From: JAKIYB01 sp964590255
GTDB lineage: Bacteria > Armatimonadota > Hebobacteria > CAIYQO01
NCBI GenBank assembly: GCA_964590255.1
Contig: CAZPYA010000008.1
Span: 1-64,000 of the forward strand
Direction of reading: 5' to 3'
Length of the DNA stretch: 64,000 bases
Part shown: positions 24,982-34,270 of the stretch, in pieces
Position numbering within the stretch: the first letter of the stretch is position 1
Layout: each line of letters begins with the position of its first letter
Notes under the pieces: model-generated
The model's input: only the letters and a program-made list of their open reading frames with translations
Database searches by the model: none
What the model was told of the DNA's origin: nothing
Position numbers and translations under genes: made by a program

Positions 24982-27132
24982 TCACCCGATCCGGTACACG
25001 GCCATCCCCTTCGTCCGCAGCATCCCGTTCGCCACGGTCACTTGCGACTCGCCATCGGCCGTTACCTGCGTCACCGCGGCTCCCGCCGGTATCGCCTGCA
25101 CGAAGGATTTGAAGGTGAAGAGCAGTTGCCGGCCGTCGTCTTCCCACAACACGCCGCGGTCGCCGGGCAACAGCGTGCGCCGCCCCTGCACCGGGGCGAT
25201 GCGCGCGTGCATCTGGTTCAGCGCCTTCAGCCAGCCGCGCCACATCTCGAACGGCCGCTCGTGCTGGGTGAAGCCAAAACGCCCGCCGGCGGCGATGGCC
25301 CGGAAGGCAAACGCCTTCGCCAGCTTCTCGCGCCCCGGCCACAGCCCCTGCCCGATGCCCATATTCAGGCCGACCAGCATGTCTTCCTGCCCGATCCACC
25401 AGTCAAGGGCGTTCTGATACCCGCCGGTCTTCTCTGTCACCTCGCTCGGCAGCAGGCTCATCCCAAAATGCCCCACGCCGAACGGCCCCATCCCCTCGAT
25501 GGTCATCGTCTTCAAGCCAATGGCCTGCAGTCGGCGCTGCAGCGTCTCGAACGCCGCCTGCTGCCCCAGCCGTTGCGGATCGTTATACGCTACCGGCAAA
25601 AAGGACATGTTGCCGTAGGAATCGTGGAAGAAGCCGTCGATACCCGTGGCGCCGAAGACCGCTTTGAGCTTGCTGAACTCCCACTCCAGGCACTCGGGGT
25701 TAGCCAAATTCTCGGTGATAATCGCCGAGTGTCCATACCCGCCGCCGCTCGCCAGTCCGTCGCTGGCGATCATCATGAAGTCTGGCCGCTCCCTATAGAT
25801 CGGCGCCCGGCGGCTGAGGTGCGTGGCCCACCAGAGCTGCACCGCTATCCCCAACTCGTGCGCGCGGGCAGTGAAGCGCGCCACCCCATCCGACCCACCC
25901 CACAGCGGGTCGATCACCCGGTCGCGCACACAGCAGATGCTGCCCACCACCAACTCGCCGTGCATGCCCGTCTGCTGCTTGTGTTTGAATCGGTCCACTG
26001 TGTAGTCGCTGGTCCAGATGGAATGCATGCAGATTTCTTTCACGCCCATCTCCGCCCAGCGCGGCAGAATTTCCCGCGCCATGTAATCCATCGTGTCCGG
26101 GCGCGCCATCCGCTGCCCACCCAGGCGCACGATGTCTTTCGAGAACTGCGGAATCCATACCCGCGGCAGCACTGGCGACGGCGTAATGCCCGCCCGCGTC
26201 CGCTCGCGTTCATACACGAACTCCCGCGCCCCCCACCACAGGTTGCGCAAATCTTCCCGTTGCATGGCGCCGTCGGTCGGGTGGAAGAGAATATGCTTGG
26301 GATGCGAGTGGAACTCCGCCGCCAGCGGCCGCCGCAACTCGTCCAGCACGTGCAGCAGATCTTCACCGTCCTCCTTCTGCACCACCGTGTAGACTTCCAT
26401 CACCGGGTCATAGTAGTTACAGAGAATACCGTCCGCATGAGCGAGGAAATCGAAGGCTTGCAGCGTACCGATGCGTGGCAGGCGCTGCATGGACACCCGC
26501 TTCGGCTTGCCCATCACCCCGCGCATCTCCGCGCCGTAGTAGTTGCAGGCGGTGGTGAAATACTCCTCCGTGCACAGCTCTGTTATTGGCGGATTCACCT
26601 GCCCCTGCAGCAACAGCGTGTTGCCGTCCACATGTCCGCCGATCTCCCACGTCGCGTCGTCGAAGATGCGGTAGATCTTCCGCCCGCCGTCGCTCTGGAA
26701 GTGGTACCGGAAACTGAAACCGGCAAACGCCCGTCCCTCCAGTTCCAGCTCGCTCGGTTTGAGCTCCCAGGTGAAGCAATCGATGAGCGGCTCGTCCGAC
26801 GACGGCAGCGTCAGCATGTCGACCAGGTATTCGTCCTGCTCTTCCTGAATGTAGCCGTGGCGTCCGATGGCGTCCGTCACCACCCGCACCGTGCCGTCGG
26901 CGTCTTCCGCCACGTCGCGCAAGCGGAACTCCTGGTAGCTGATGCCATCCGGCGTGATAATCACCGGCCGCCACAACTTCGCCGTGCTGCGCAGCGGGGC
27001 GCCGCTTACGCGCACGTCGCGAATCCCCAGCACCCGGTCGCCCTCCAGCGCAAAGGCCACCTCGGCGCCGTTCGCCCACCGCACCCGCAGCGCCGCCGCC
27101 TCACGAACCACACTCACCATTGATGTCAGCAT
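24982..27132 (-). CDS. GH36/clan D-like glycoside hydrolase
   Basis: 716 residues from ATG 27132, with GAGGTG five bases upstream. The N-terminal 330 residues form a beta-sandwich-like region. The barrel follows, with MGVKEICMHSIWTSDY, HELGIAVQLWWATHLSRRAP, FGATGIDGFFHDSYGNMSFL and GLKTMTIEGMGPFGVGHFGM. HDSYGN, with an Asp at a strand end, is a candidate nucleophile region, as in alpha-galactosidase-type enzymes. The C-terminus is a small beta domain. The length fits GH36 (about 700 residues), but I do not recognise the exact family. No signal peptide is seen. It heads an operon with the SGNH and URO-D-like genes, driven by the promoter at 27162-27190. Confidence 0.7.
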   Translation of the reverse strand: MLTSMVSVVREAAALRVRWANGAEVAFALEGDRVLGIRDVRVSGAPLRSTAKLWRPVIITPDGISYQEFRLRDVAEDADGTVRVVTDAIGRHGYIQEEQDEYLVDMLTLPSSDEPLIDCFTWELKPSELELEGRAFAGFSFRYHFQSDGGRKIYRIFDDATWEIGGHVDGNTLLLQGQVNPPITELCTEEYFTTACNYYGAEMRGVMGKPKRVSMQRLPRIGTLQAFDFLAHADGILCNYYDPVMEVYTVVQKEDGEDLLHVLDELRRPLAAEFHSHPKHILFHPTDGAMQREDLRNLWWGAREFVYERERTRAGITPSPVLPRVWIPQFSKDIVRLGGQRMARPDTMDYMAREILPRWAEMGVKEICMHSIWTSDYTVDRFKHKQQTGMHGELVVGSICCVRDRVIDPLWGGSDGVARFTARAHELGIAVQLWWATHLSRRAPIYRERPDFMMIASDGLASGGGYGHSAIITENLANPECLEWEFSKLKAVFGATGIDGFFHDSYGNMSFLPVAYNDPQRLGQQAAFETLQRRLQAIGLKTMTIEGMGPFGVGHFGMSLLPSEVTEKTGGYQNALDWWIGQEDMLVGLNMGIGQGLWPGREKLAKAFAFRAIAAGGRFGFTQHERPFEMWRGWLKALNQMHARIAPVQGRRTLLPGDRGVLWEDDGRQLLFTFKSFVQAIPAGAAVTQVTADGESQVTVANGMLRTKGMAVYRIG

Positions 27133-27161
27133 CTCTTCACCTCAAATTCAATCGGTACCAC

Positions 27162-27190
27162 ACTATATCATGCGCATGAATACACGGCAA
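27162..27190 (-). promoter_or_regulatory. Promoter of the GH36-like operon with operator in its spacer
   Basis: On the minus strand TTGCCG (27185-27190), 17 bases, TATAGT (27162-27167). The palindrome at 27167-27180 lies almost wholly within the spacer. Confidence 0.6.
27167..27180. promoter_or_regulatory. LacI-type operator-like palindrome, site 5
   Basis: ATCATGCGCATGAA is located between the -10 and -35 boxes of the GH36-like operon promoter, where a bound repressor would exclude RNA polymerase. Confidence 0.65.
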
Positions 27191-27221
27191 TAGCCCACCG
27201 ACTGCCTTTCATATCCATAGG

Positions 27222-28094
27222 TTATTCTACAGCTTCGCGTGCGAGCAGTCGCTCAGCATTCCCCCGCATCACCCGTTCCAGCGCCGCTACCGGCAATTCG
27301 CAGCTCATCAGAAACCGGTACAGCGCGTCGTCAAAATAATCCCGTCCAAAGAGGCAGCGCTCCTGGTAGCGCAGCAGAAACGCCGCCCCCGCCGCCGGAT
27401 CGCGCGAGATGGCCCCCAACCCGCTGCCGGCGGACAGGTCGCAATACAAATTCGGATAGCGATCCAGGTACCGCGGCAGACGCCCATCCGGGGTCACCGG
27501 CCCTTTGGGGTAATAACCGGGATCGCCGTCCGCGTCGCCGCTAATCTCGCGCCAGAAACCCGGCGCGTGGCCGATGAAGGTTGTCTTCGGACATCGCTCC
27601 AGCGCCCGCGCGAGGTTCTCCCAGTCGCAGCAATACCAGTACCCCGGGTCCTTTCCCAGTCCGTGCCGCGGCAGCGGCACGTCCATGTGGAAGATCACCG
27701 GCAGCCCCGCCTCGCCGCAGTAGTGAAACATCTCCAGCGCGTGTGGATCATCCAGCATCACCCGGCATTTCAACTCGCCGCACACCCGCACGCCCAGATA
27801 CTGCACCGCGCCCTGCAGCCGCTTCAACGCGCCTTTCCGCCGCGGATCGGGAGCATACCCGGCGATGAAGCGGTCGGGGAACTGCTCGACCGCCTCTACC
27901 ACGTGCTCAAATGGCAACTGCAGATGCCCCGGCCAGAAGATATCCGTGTAAAACTGGTCGATCTCCTCCGGCGCGCATTCCCAGGAGAGCAGCCACATCC
28001 GCGCGATGCCGTGCGCATCCATATTCTCCACCAGCCGCGCGGCGTTGTACCCGTACCACTTCACGTGCCCATGACAATCGATGATATTTCGCAT
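27222..28094 (-). CDS. Amidohydrolase-2 family metal-dependent hydrolase
   Basis: 290 residues, a single-domain family member. The metal ligands are visible: HxH in DCHGH (His8 and His10), later IFHMDV and FIGHAPG, and the C-terminal LFGRDYFDD supplying the Asp. It ends with the usual helix RVMRGNAERLLA. Proteins of this family hydrolyse lactones or amides or decarboxylate ring acids. It lies upstream of the GH36-like operon on the same strand; that operon has its own promoter in the 89-base gap. It is divergent from the giant CBM9/toroid gene at 28251. The sequence differs from both halves of the double amidohydrolase at 14194. Confidence 0.88.
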   Translation of the reverse strand: MRNIIDCHGHVKWYGYNAARLVENMDAHGIARMWLLSWECAPEEIDQFYTDIFWPGHLQLPFEHVVEAVEQFPDRFIAGYAPDPRRKGALKRLQGAVQYLGVRVCGELKCRVMLDDPHALEMFHYCGEAGLPVIFHMDVPLPRHGLGKDPGYWYCCDWENLARALERCPKTTFIGHAPGFWREISGDADGDPGYYPKGPVTPDGRLPRYLDRYPNLYCDLSAGSGLGAISRDPAAGAAFLLRYQERCLFGRDYFDDALYRFLMSCELPVAALERVMRGNAERLLAREAVE

Positions 28095-28189
28095 GCATGC
28101 TCCCCTTTCTCCCGCTTATTCCGTATGCATTCGCACATTTCCTACCGCCTAGCAGCAGGAATCCACATCTCCACTCGCGAATGATAGCG

Positions 28190-28218
28190 TTGACACCCTG
28201 TCTCAACCTCATTATCTC
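28190..28218 (+). promoter_or_regulatory. Probable promoter of the first CBM9/toroid gene
   Basis: TTGACA at 28190-28195 and a weak -10 TATCTC at 28213-28218 with 17-base spacing. AGGAG at 28240-28244 is the ribosome binding site of the ATG at 28251. A degenerate operator-like sequence, TTATTCCGTATGCA, occurs at 28116-28129. Confidence 0.4.
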
Positions 28219-28250
28219 GGGTACAAATCTCAAGCCAATAGGAGTTGCCC

Positions 28251-31200
28251 ATGCTGCGCACGTTCTACCTTGTCGCGCTGGCCGTCGGCCTACTCGTCCC
28301 CGCCGTCGCCCAGGTTACGCTGGTAAAAACACCGACCCAGTACCTACTGCCGTATGCGAAGACCGCGCCAGTCATCGACGGCGCGCTGACTGACTGGAAT
28401 ATGGCCGCCACGCCGTATACCTTCAGTCCCAACAGCAAGGACCCACTGCAGTATTTCGGCAGCAACGACCCGACCAACAAAGTCAAAGGCGATGCCGACT
28501 TTAGCGGGCGCATGGCGCTGGCGTGGGATGAAACCTACCTCTATGTCGCCGGGCAAATGACCGACGACCAGCTCATCGGCGTGAAGCCGGACAGCGTGGG
28601 CAACCAGGGTCCTGCCGGCTGGTTCGTCGACAGCCTCATGCTCTCTATTGCCTCTTATCGCCAGCCGATGAAAACAAACACTCCTTTTGCCCCCACCCCT
28701 TTCCTCGGCCTGCGCTACGCCCCTGCCGGCGCGAATCCGCGCGGAACCTTGATGGCCGATCCGCAGCGAAACCTCCTCGACAAGCGCGACCTGTATTGGA
28801 TTCTCACCGTAGGCAGCAAGTGGGGCGTCGCCGAGACGGCGAACGGTTATAACGTGGAAGCCGCTATCCCCTGGGCTGATCTGAACTTCTCCGCCCGCGT
28901 CGGCGAAAAGCTCTTCATCGCCTTCCTCGCCGCCGACACCGACCCCAATGAAGGCCTGGTGCAGATCGGCTGGGGCTTCACCGGCAATCCGCAGCAGCAC
29001 CCCGTCTTTCGCCTGGCCAAAGACGACGACATGCTTGGGCTGCTCACCGTGTCCGCCGACAAAGTGGCGACTGACACCCCCTGGGCGCTGCGCATGGAGT
29101 TAGACGCCCGCGCGAAAGCCGCCCGCATGACGCAAATTCGCGTAGTGGACGGCGACGGCAAATCCGTCTATCAGCAGGCGCTCTCCCAGGAGGCGCCCGC
29201 CGGCATGTCCGCCACGCTTATCCAGGAAGTACAAGCCGGCGCAGTCGCCAAGCCGGGAAAATACGTCGCGGAACTGCTGGCCGCCGGCTCCGGCGCGCCG
29301 CGCGTCGTCGCGCGCGTGCCAGTGGAGATCATCGCCGCCGCCGACACCGCGCCGCTCATCAAAAACGCCGCCGGCGAGCTGCGCCATTATCCGCCCGACC
29401 GCATCGCCCACAACGCCGTGCAGGAAGTGAAAGAAGGCTTTTTCAAGCATGGCTTCGTCAGCAAAAAGGATGATTACATCCCCTTTATCCGCAAGCACGT
29501 CGAGACGGGACTGAAAGACAAATGCCGTGGCATTATCGAGCGCAAAGACCCGTGGGGACACGGCGCGGCCTTCCAATGCATGGCCATGTATAAAATCACA
29601 AAGGATGAAGAATACGTCTCGCTGGCGCGCGACATCATGGACTTCACCTTGACCCAGGATTGGAGCTGGTTCAAACTGACCAACGTCATGATGTATCGCT
29701 ACCTCACCTGGATGCAGGATCCGAATAGCCCCTTTGCGCCGAAAGACGCCGAAAAGCGCCTGCGCGCCTTCCTGTATACCGTCGCGGCCAACCCCGACGT
29801 GGCGCTGAATGGCATCTACCCCAACAACGGCACCTTCGCCGAATGGGGCACGCATAACCGCGTGTGGCACCGGTATGAGATGCTGAAGATCGCCCGCATG
29901 GCCTGCGAGCAGGACAAAAAACCCATCGACAAGCGCGTTATTGAGTTCACTGATTACCACGATAAACTCATCGGTGAAGTCGGTGACGCCGACGACGCCT
30001 CCGCCGGTTATCACTGGGTCTTCTTCGATGCCGCCCTGGGCATCTATCTCTTCACCGGCGACCTGAAAGGCTTCGCCAATCACCCGGGGTACCGCAAAAC
30101 CCTCAACCGTTACGTTGAGATGATCAGCCCCAGCGGCGGCGCCCCGCAATTCGGTTCCTGCAACGGCTGGCAGGCGGTCGGTTCGTCGATGTGGGCGTAC
30201 GAGCTGATGTCCGCCCTCACCGGCGACGGCCGCTTCCGCTGGACCAGCCATCGCCTGGCGGAATATTACTACAACCACCTGGATGCCCGGGCCAACCAGT
30301 ACCACCTGCCGTATGATGAAGCCCGCAACAACTTCACGTTGTCCTACCTGTGGGCGGATGATGCGGTGGCCCCGAAGCCGCCGGTGGCAACCAGCCACTT
30401 CACCTGGCGCCACCCATTTGTTCCGGTGTCGGTCGACGAGCGCAAAGTCCGTCCGCAGTGGCACCAGCGCATGGATGGCTCAAAATGGATTCCCGATAAG
30501 CTGGTATTGAGCAGCGGCAACGATCCCATGAGCCTGTGGGGCATGGTGGAGTTGCTGCCGGTGGGTGGGCACTCCGGCGAAATCCCCGGCAACATCATCA
30601 CGCTGATGCAGCACGACGCCGTGCTGCTGGCCGGCCAGGGGTATTACGAAATGACCCCGGATTTCAATAACCTGCTGTGGGTGGAAGACCTGGATGGCCT
30701 GGCGGCGGCGCCGCAAGAAATGACCACGTCCATCCCTGTCGTGGTGGAAGACCCGGCGTTCACCTTCGTGCGCATCGTCAGCGAGCCGTACCAGCGCCTG
30801 CCCATCACCTACACCCGCGATATCCTCTTCTATAAGAACGGCTTCGTGCTGGTGAAAGACCGCGCGCGCTTCCACAGCGCCATGAAGGTGCGGCTGGGCC
30901 CCTGCTTCCAGACCCGCGAACTTGGCCCACAGAGCGGCACGAATTGGTTCAACACGTATTACGATCAACTCTACCTCACCGGTCTCGGGCTCGGACGCGG
31001 CGTCCAGGCGCTCCGCAACCCGAACTGGGACCTGCTGGTCTTCTTCTCCCCACGCGCCACGCACAAGCAGTCGGTGGTCGACCGGTATCAGGAAAATCCC
31101 TTCCGCGTCTCGCCGGTGCAGCTCCGCCAGAGCTGGTCAGGCCTCGCCCGCGACGGGATGGAAGTCACCTTCACCACCGTGCTGTTGCCCCACCCGCCGA

Positions 31201-31568
31201 GCATGCAGCCCAAAGACCTGTTGGAGCCGTCCGCGGAGAGCAAGCTGCCGAAGCGCGTGCAGGTGGTGGAGGACACCGATGGCCTGACGGTCATCAAAAT
31301 CTTCAGCGAGCCGCAGCCGTCCTGGGATCCGACGAAACCTGCGCTCTACGAGACCTGCGTCATGCTCAACACCACCGGCAAGCTCGCCATCGCCGGCCCC
31401 ATGGAGAGCGACGCCCTGCTCGCCGTCGTCAACCACAACGCCGACGGCACCATCCGGCACCGCGCCCTCGCCGGCGGCACCGTGCTGCGCTACAAAGACG
31501 CCGACATTGCCGCACAGGCGCGCAAATACCAACTCACTCCGCTCACCCCGCCGGCGGAGTATAAATAA
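28251..31568 (+). CDS. Giant secreted protein: CBM9-like domain, alpha/alpha toroid and beta-sandwich
   Basis: 1105 residues from ATG 28251, set by AGGAG; the TTG two codons earlier is not needed. A signal peptide (TFYLVALAVGLLVPAVAQ) precedes a CBM9-like domain of about 200 residues (APVIDGALTDWNMAATPYTF, ALAWDETYLYVAGQMTDDQL, VEAAIPWADLNF). A linker leads to a helical toroid at about 390-690 (WGHGAAFQCMAMYKITKDEE, GTFAEWGTHNRVWHRYEMLK). A beta-rich region resembling heparinase II/III sandwiches follows (VLSSGNDPMSLWGMVELLPV, VRLGPCFQTREL, VSPVQLRQSWSGLA). It is a paralogue of the protein at 44006. It is probably exported and acts on, or binds, the target glycan. No catalytic residue can be named. 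Confidence 0.75.
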   Translation: MLRTFYLVALAVGLLVPAVAQVTLVKTPTQYLLPYAKTAPVIDGALTDWNMAATPYTFSPNSKDPLQYFGSNDPTNKVKGDADFSGRMALAWDETYLYVAGQMTDDQLIGVKPDSVGNQGPAGWFVDSLMLSIASYRQPMKTNTPFAPTPFLGLRYAPAGANPRGTLMADPQRNLLDKRDLYWILTVGSKWGVAETANGYNVEAAIPWADLNFSARVGEKLFIAFLAADTDPNEGLVQIGWGFTGNPQQHPVFRLAKDDDMLGLLTVSADKVATDTPWALRMELDARAKAARMTQIRVVDGDGKSVYQQALSQEAPAGMSATLIQEVQAGAVAKPGKYVAELLAAGSGAPRVVARVPVEIIAAADTAPLIKNAAGELRHYPPDRIAHNAVQEVKEGFFKHGFVSKKDDYIPFIRKHVETGLKDKCRGIIERKDPWGHGAAFQCMAMYKITKDEEYVSLARDIMDFTLTQDWSWFKLTNVMMYRYLTWMQDPNSPFAPKDAEKRLRAFLYTVAANPDVALNGIYPNNGTFAEWGTHNRVWHRYEMLKIARMACEQDKKPIDKRVIEFTDYHDKLIGEVGDADDASAGYHWVFFDAALGIYLFTGDLKGFANHPGYRKTLNRYVEMISPSGGAPQFGSCNGWQAVGSSMWAYELMSALTGDGRFRWTSHRLAEYYYNHLDARANQYHLPYDEARNNFTLSYLWADDAVAPKPPVATSHFTWRHPFVPVSVDERKVRPQWHQRMDGSKWIPDKLVLSSGNDPMSLWGMVELLPVGGHSGEIPGNIITLMQHDAVLLAGQGYYEMTPDFNNLLWVEDLDGLAAAPQEMTTSIPVVVEDPAFTFVRIVSEPYQRLPITYTRDILFYKNGFVLVKDRARFHSAMKVRLGPCFQTRELGPQSGTNWFNTYYDQLYLTGLGLGRGVQALRNPNWDLLVFFSPRATHKQSVVDRYQENPFRVSPVQLRQSWSGLARDGMEVTFTTVLLPHPPSMQPKDLLEPSAESKLPKRVQVVEDTDGLTVIKIFSEPQPSWDPTKPALYETCVMLNTTGKLAIAGPMESDALLAVVNHNADGTIRHRALAGGTVLRYKDADIAAQARKYQLTPLTPPAEYK

Positions 31569-31570
31569 CC

Positions 31571-31598
31571 CTGGGAGCGCCGGTGTCCCCACCGGCAC
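31571..31598 (+). repeat. REP-like hairpin, copy 4 (GCCGGTG stem type)
   Basis: CTGGGAGC then GCCGGTG-TCCC-CACCGGC. It begins two bases after the stop codon of the preceding gene. Confidence 0.7.
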
Positions 31599-31600
31599 AA

Positions 31601-31628
31601 CTGGGATCGCGGATTTTCAATCCGCACA
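31601..31628 (+). repeat. REP-like hairpin, copy 5 (GCGGATT stem type)
   Basis: CTGGGATC then GCGGATT-TTC-AATCCGC. It lies in direct tandem with copy 4 at a 30-base period, showing that the same head sequence carries two different stems. Confidence 0.7.
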
Positions 31629-31629
31629 A

Positions 31630-31664
31630 CCCCTCACCCGCCCCTCGACGGGGTGGGTGAGGGG
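31630..31664. terminator. C-rich/G-rich hairpin
   Basis: CCCCTCACCCGCCCC (31630-31644) pairs with GGGGTGGGTGAGGGG (31650-31664) across TCGAC, with one G-T pair. It is a probable terminator or palindromic repeat before the next gene. Confidence 0.5.
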
Positions 31665-31696
31665 AGGCTTTGCTGGTTTCATATCTGAGGCTTCAT

Positions 31697-34177
31697 ATGC
31701 GCACCCTCCTCCACATCCTGCTCCTTCTCGCCCTCTTCCCCGCTATCGCCGCCCAACTCCCGCTGCCGGGCTCGCCGGAGCGTCTCACCGACCTGCGCTG
31801 GCTGGCACGCCAGGTGGAGGGCACGCGGTTGCTGGATGTCGATGCCGACGGTACGCGGAAGCTGGAGCGCATCGACGGCGGCTTCCTGGTGCTGAAGGTC
31901 GATGGCCCCGGCGTGCTGGACGCCCTTGCCACCAGCAGTATCGACGCCACCCTCGGCATCGAAGCGGACGGCCAGTGGATCTGGAGCGGCACGATGCGCG
32001 CCGCCATGAATGCGAAAGGCGGCGTCTTCACCCCACCACTCGTCTACTGGTATGGTAGCGCCGGCTTCTTCCTCGCCCCGGTGGGCTTCCGCCAGTCGCT
32101 GCGCATCGTCTGCGACCGCGACACGCTGCCGCGCTATCTCAGCTACCGCACCCTCCCAAAAGGCGCCGCGGTGATGCCCGCCTCCGCCGACCCGAGGAGC
32201 GACTACCAGCAGCAACTCGCGAAAGCCGCCGCCACCTGGACAGCGGGCGCGACCGAGTTCCAGGCCGTCGTGTCGCCCCCGGCGCGTGAAGCTACCCGCG
32301 AGTTCACCCTGCGCCCGGGCACATCGGCGGCCGCGCTCGCGCTGGCCGGCAGCGGCGAGATCGTCCGCCTGGAATTCCACTGCAATCCGGCGCTCACCGG
32401 TACGCTGCGCGAGGTGGTGGCGGAAATCCGCTGCGATGGCGCCACCGAGCCGCAGGTGCGCCTGCCGCTCACCGAGCTCATCGCCCTCCCCCACCCCTGG
32501 ACCGTCGGCCGCTGGGACGGATACAACGGCACCTTCGCCGCCGGACTGCGCTATCCGTGGTTCCTGCACACCCCGCGCACGCATTACCCGGAAGCCACCT
32601 TCCTGCTGAACCTGCCGCTGCCATACGGAGAAGGCCTCACCGTCACCCTGGTGAACCGCTCCGCATCGATGCAATTCACCGGTTACACCCGCGCCGTCGT
32701 GCAGCCGCTCCCCGAAAAAGAAGCCGCGGCGGCGGGCCGTCTCTGCGCCCTGCGCGCGGTGACGCCCATCACGCCGGACGGCGAGACGACGCTGCTCACC
32801 GTACCCGGCGCCGGCCAGGCCGTCGCCCTGGCGCTCTACACCACCGGCGGCGACCGCTACCCACCCTGCGTGCGCACCTACAGCCTCAGTCTCGATCTCG
32901 ACGCCGGCGCACCACTTCCCGCCCACCTCGGCATCCTGCCGCTCTGGTTCCGCGGCGCATATGGTGGGGCTGCCATCGGCAGCGCGGTGATGAATTATCC
33001 GCGCTACGACCAGAACTTTTCCGGCCTCACCCGCCACTTCCTCACCGATCCACTGCCGATGCCCCGTGGCCTGCAGTTGCGCTACAGCGCCGGCCCTACG
33101 CCCAAAGGCAGCCCCACCGGGGCTACCGCCGTCGCGTTCTGGTATCAGCATGGCGCGCCATACGCCGCGCCAGCGCTGCCCGCTCACGCCGAACCGCTCC
33201 CCTACACCGACTACGGCACCAGTGACTGGCTGTGGGAAGCGGAAGACCTGGCGCCGCTGATCACCGCCAACGGCGGCGAGGTGCGCGTGGTCGAAGACGT
33301 GATGCACGACTACCACCCCAGTAAGGGAAAATATCTGGTGCTGTCCCCCGACCAGGCCGGCGACTATTACGACATCCCTGTCCCCATGCCCGCCAGCCGC
33401 TACGTCGCCGTCGCCACCGCCGCCCTCTGGGGTCCCAATCGCGGCGTCTACGAAGCACGCATCATCTCGAAGGAGCAGGCGCAGCAGCCACCGGTATTTC
33501 CGCAGACCGACGCCTTCTTCCGCGGTCGCGCGGTCGGTGACGTGCCCATGATCTCGCCGATCCAGGTCGGGCAGAGCCTTGCGCATCGCCGCGATACCTC
33601 CATCGACGCCACCATCCCCTTCCGCAATCCCGCGCCCGACGGTGAGGGGGTTATCCGCATCATCTGCCAGACGAAGAACTATCAGAGTTCCGGCTTCCTG
33701 CTCGCGCTCGATCGCCTGCAGGTCGCCGCTCCGCCCGCGGAAAAAGGCTGGCTGGAATGTGAGGAGTGGGAAAACGCGGAATGCCGCGGCGGTCTGACGG
33801 CAACGCTGCCGCCTTTCGGCCGCGCCGGCTGGTCCGGCTGGGGCGCGTGCCGCCTCGCAGCTCAGCTCGGCGGCGCCATGACACAGTCGCTGCAGCTCCT
33901 CACCGGCCCGGCCCGTCCGGCCGAACTGCGCTTGAAAGGCTGCCTGGACCCGAAGCAAGGCGGTTGGAGCGTCCGTGTCAACGGCGGCCCGGCGATCGAG
34001 CTGCGCCCCGGCAAGGATGACCAGGAGTTATTGGAATGGGTCGTCCCGCTGGCCGGCGTCACCCTTCCCGGCACCCTCACCCTGGAATTTACCTGCACGC
34101 GTGCCGCCGATAAACTCCCCCGCTTCGCCCCCACCCCTGATGCCGAACTTATCCTCGACGCCTGGACCGTCAAATAA
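31697..34177 (+). CDS. Secreted DUF2961-type (GH172-like) protein with C-terminal beta domains
   Basis: 826 residues from ATG 31697; GAGG at 31686-31689 selects it over an upstream in-frame ATG. The signal peptide is LLHILLLLALFPAIAA. The first 500 residues follow the DUF2961 pattern: an opening DLRWLARQVEGTRLLDVDADG, then LKVDGPGVLDALATSS and VYWYGSAGFFLAPVGFRQSL. Later come SAVMNYPRYDQNF and TAVAFWYQHGAPY. DUF2961 is now GH172, which includes difructose dianhydride and arabinofuranoside enzymes. The remaining part has two beta-rich stretches (WLWEAEDLAPLI, WLECEEWENAEC) that resemble carbohydrate-binding modules. It may be co-transcribed with the toroid gene, although three hairpins lie between. 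Catalytic residues were not identified. Confidence 0.7.
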   Translation: MRTLLHILLLLALFPAIAAQLPLPGSPERLTDLRWLARQVEGTRLLDVDADGTRKLERIDGGFLVLKVDGPGVLDALATSSIDATLGIEADGQWIWSGTMRAAMNAKGGVFTPPLVYWYGSAGFFLAPVGFRQSLRIVCDRDTLPRYLSYRTLPKGAAVMPASADPRSDYQQQLAKAAATWTAGATEFQAVVSPPAREATREFTLRPGTSAAALALAGSGEIVRLEFHCNPALTGTLREVVAEIRCDGATEPQVRLPLTELIALPHPWTVGRWDGYNGTFAAGLRYPWFLHTPRTHYPEATFLLNLPLPYGEGLTVTLVNRSASMQFTGYTRAVVQPLPEKEAAAAGRLCALRAVTPITPDGETTLLTVPGAGQAVALALYTTGGDRYPPCVRTYSLSLDLDAGAPLPAHLGILPLWFRGAYGGAAIGSAVMNYPRYDQNFSGLTRHFLTDPLPMPRGLQLRYSAGPTPKGSPTGATAVAFWYQHGAPYAAPALPAHAEPLPYTDYGTSDWLWEAEDLAPLITANGGEVRVVEDVMHDYHPSKGKYLVLSPDQAGDYYDIPVPMPASRYVAVATAALWGPNRGVYEARIISKEQAQQPPVFPQTDAFFRGRAVGDVPMISPIQVGQSLAHRRDTSIDATIPFRNPAPDGEGVIRIICQTKNYQSSGFLLALDRLQVAAPPAEKGWLECEEWENAECRGGLTATLPPFGRAGWSGWGACRLAAQLGGAMTQSLQLLTGPARPAELRLKGCLDPKQGGWSVRVNGGPAIELRPGKDDQELLEWVVPLAGVTLPGTLTLEFTCTRAADKLPRFAPTPDAELILDAWTVK

Positions 34178-34189
34178 CCACTGCTTACG

Positions 34190-34211
34190 CCCCCTCTCCC
34201 CGGAGAGGGGG
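34190..34211. terminator. Bidirectional terminator-like palindrome
   Basis: CCCCCTCTCC and GGAGAGGGGG are separated by two C between convergent genes. This palindrome type is frequent in bacterial intergenic DNA. Confidence 0.55.
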
Positions 34212-34270
34212 TCAGGGGTGAGCGTCGATTAGGCACTCACTCATTCTGCATTCTCTATTCACCATTCCCC

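Noticed and set aside
28116..28129. TTATTCCGTATGCA as an operator site between 27222 and 28251
   Set aside because: It matches only about 11 of 14 positions and both half-sites are damaged. Kept only as a remark on the promoter entry.
31571..31664. CRISPR-like short repeats
   Set aside because: Only two units with different stems at 30-base period, no spacers of constant size and no cas genes. They belong to the REP-like family.
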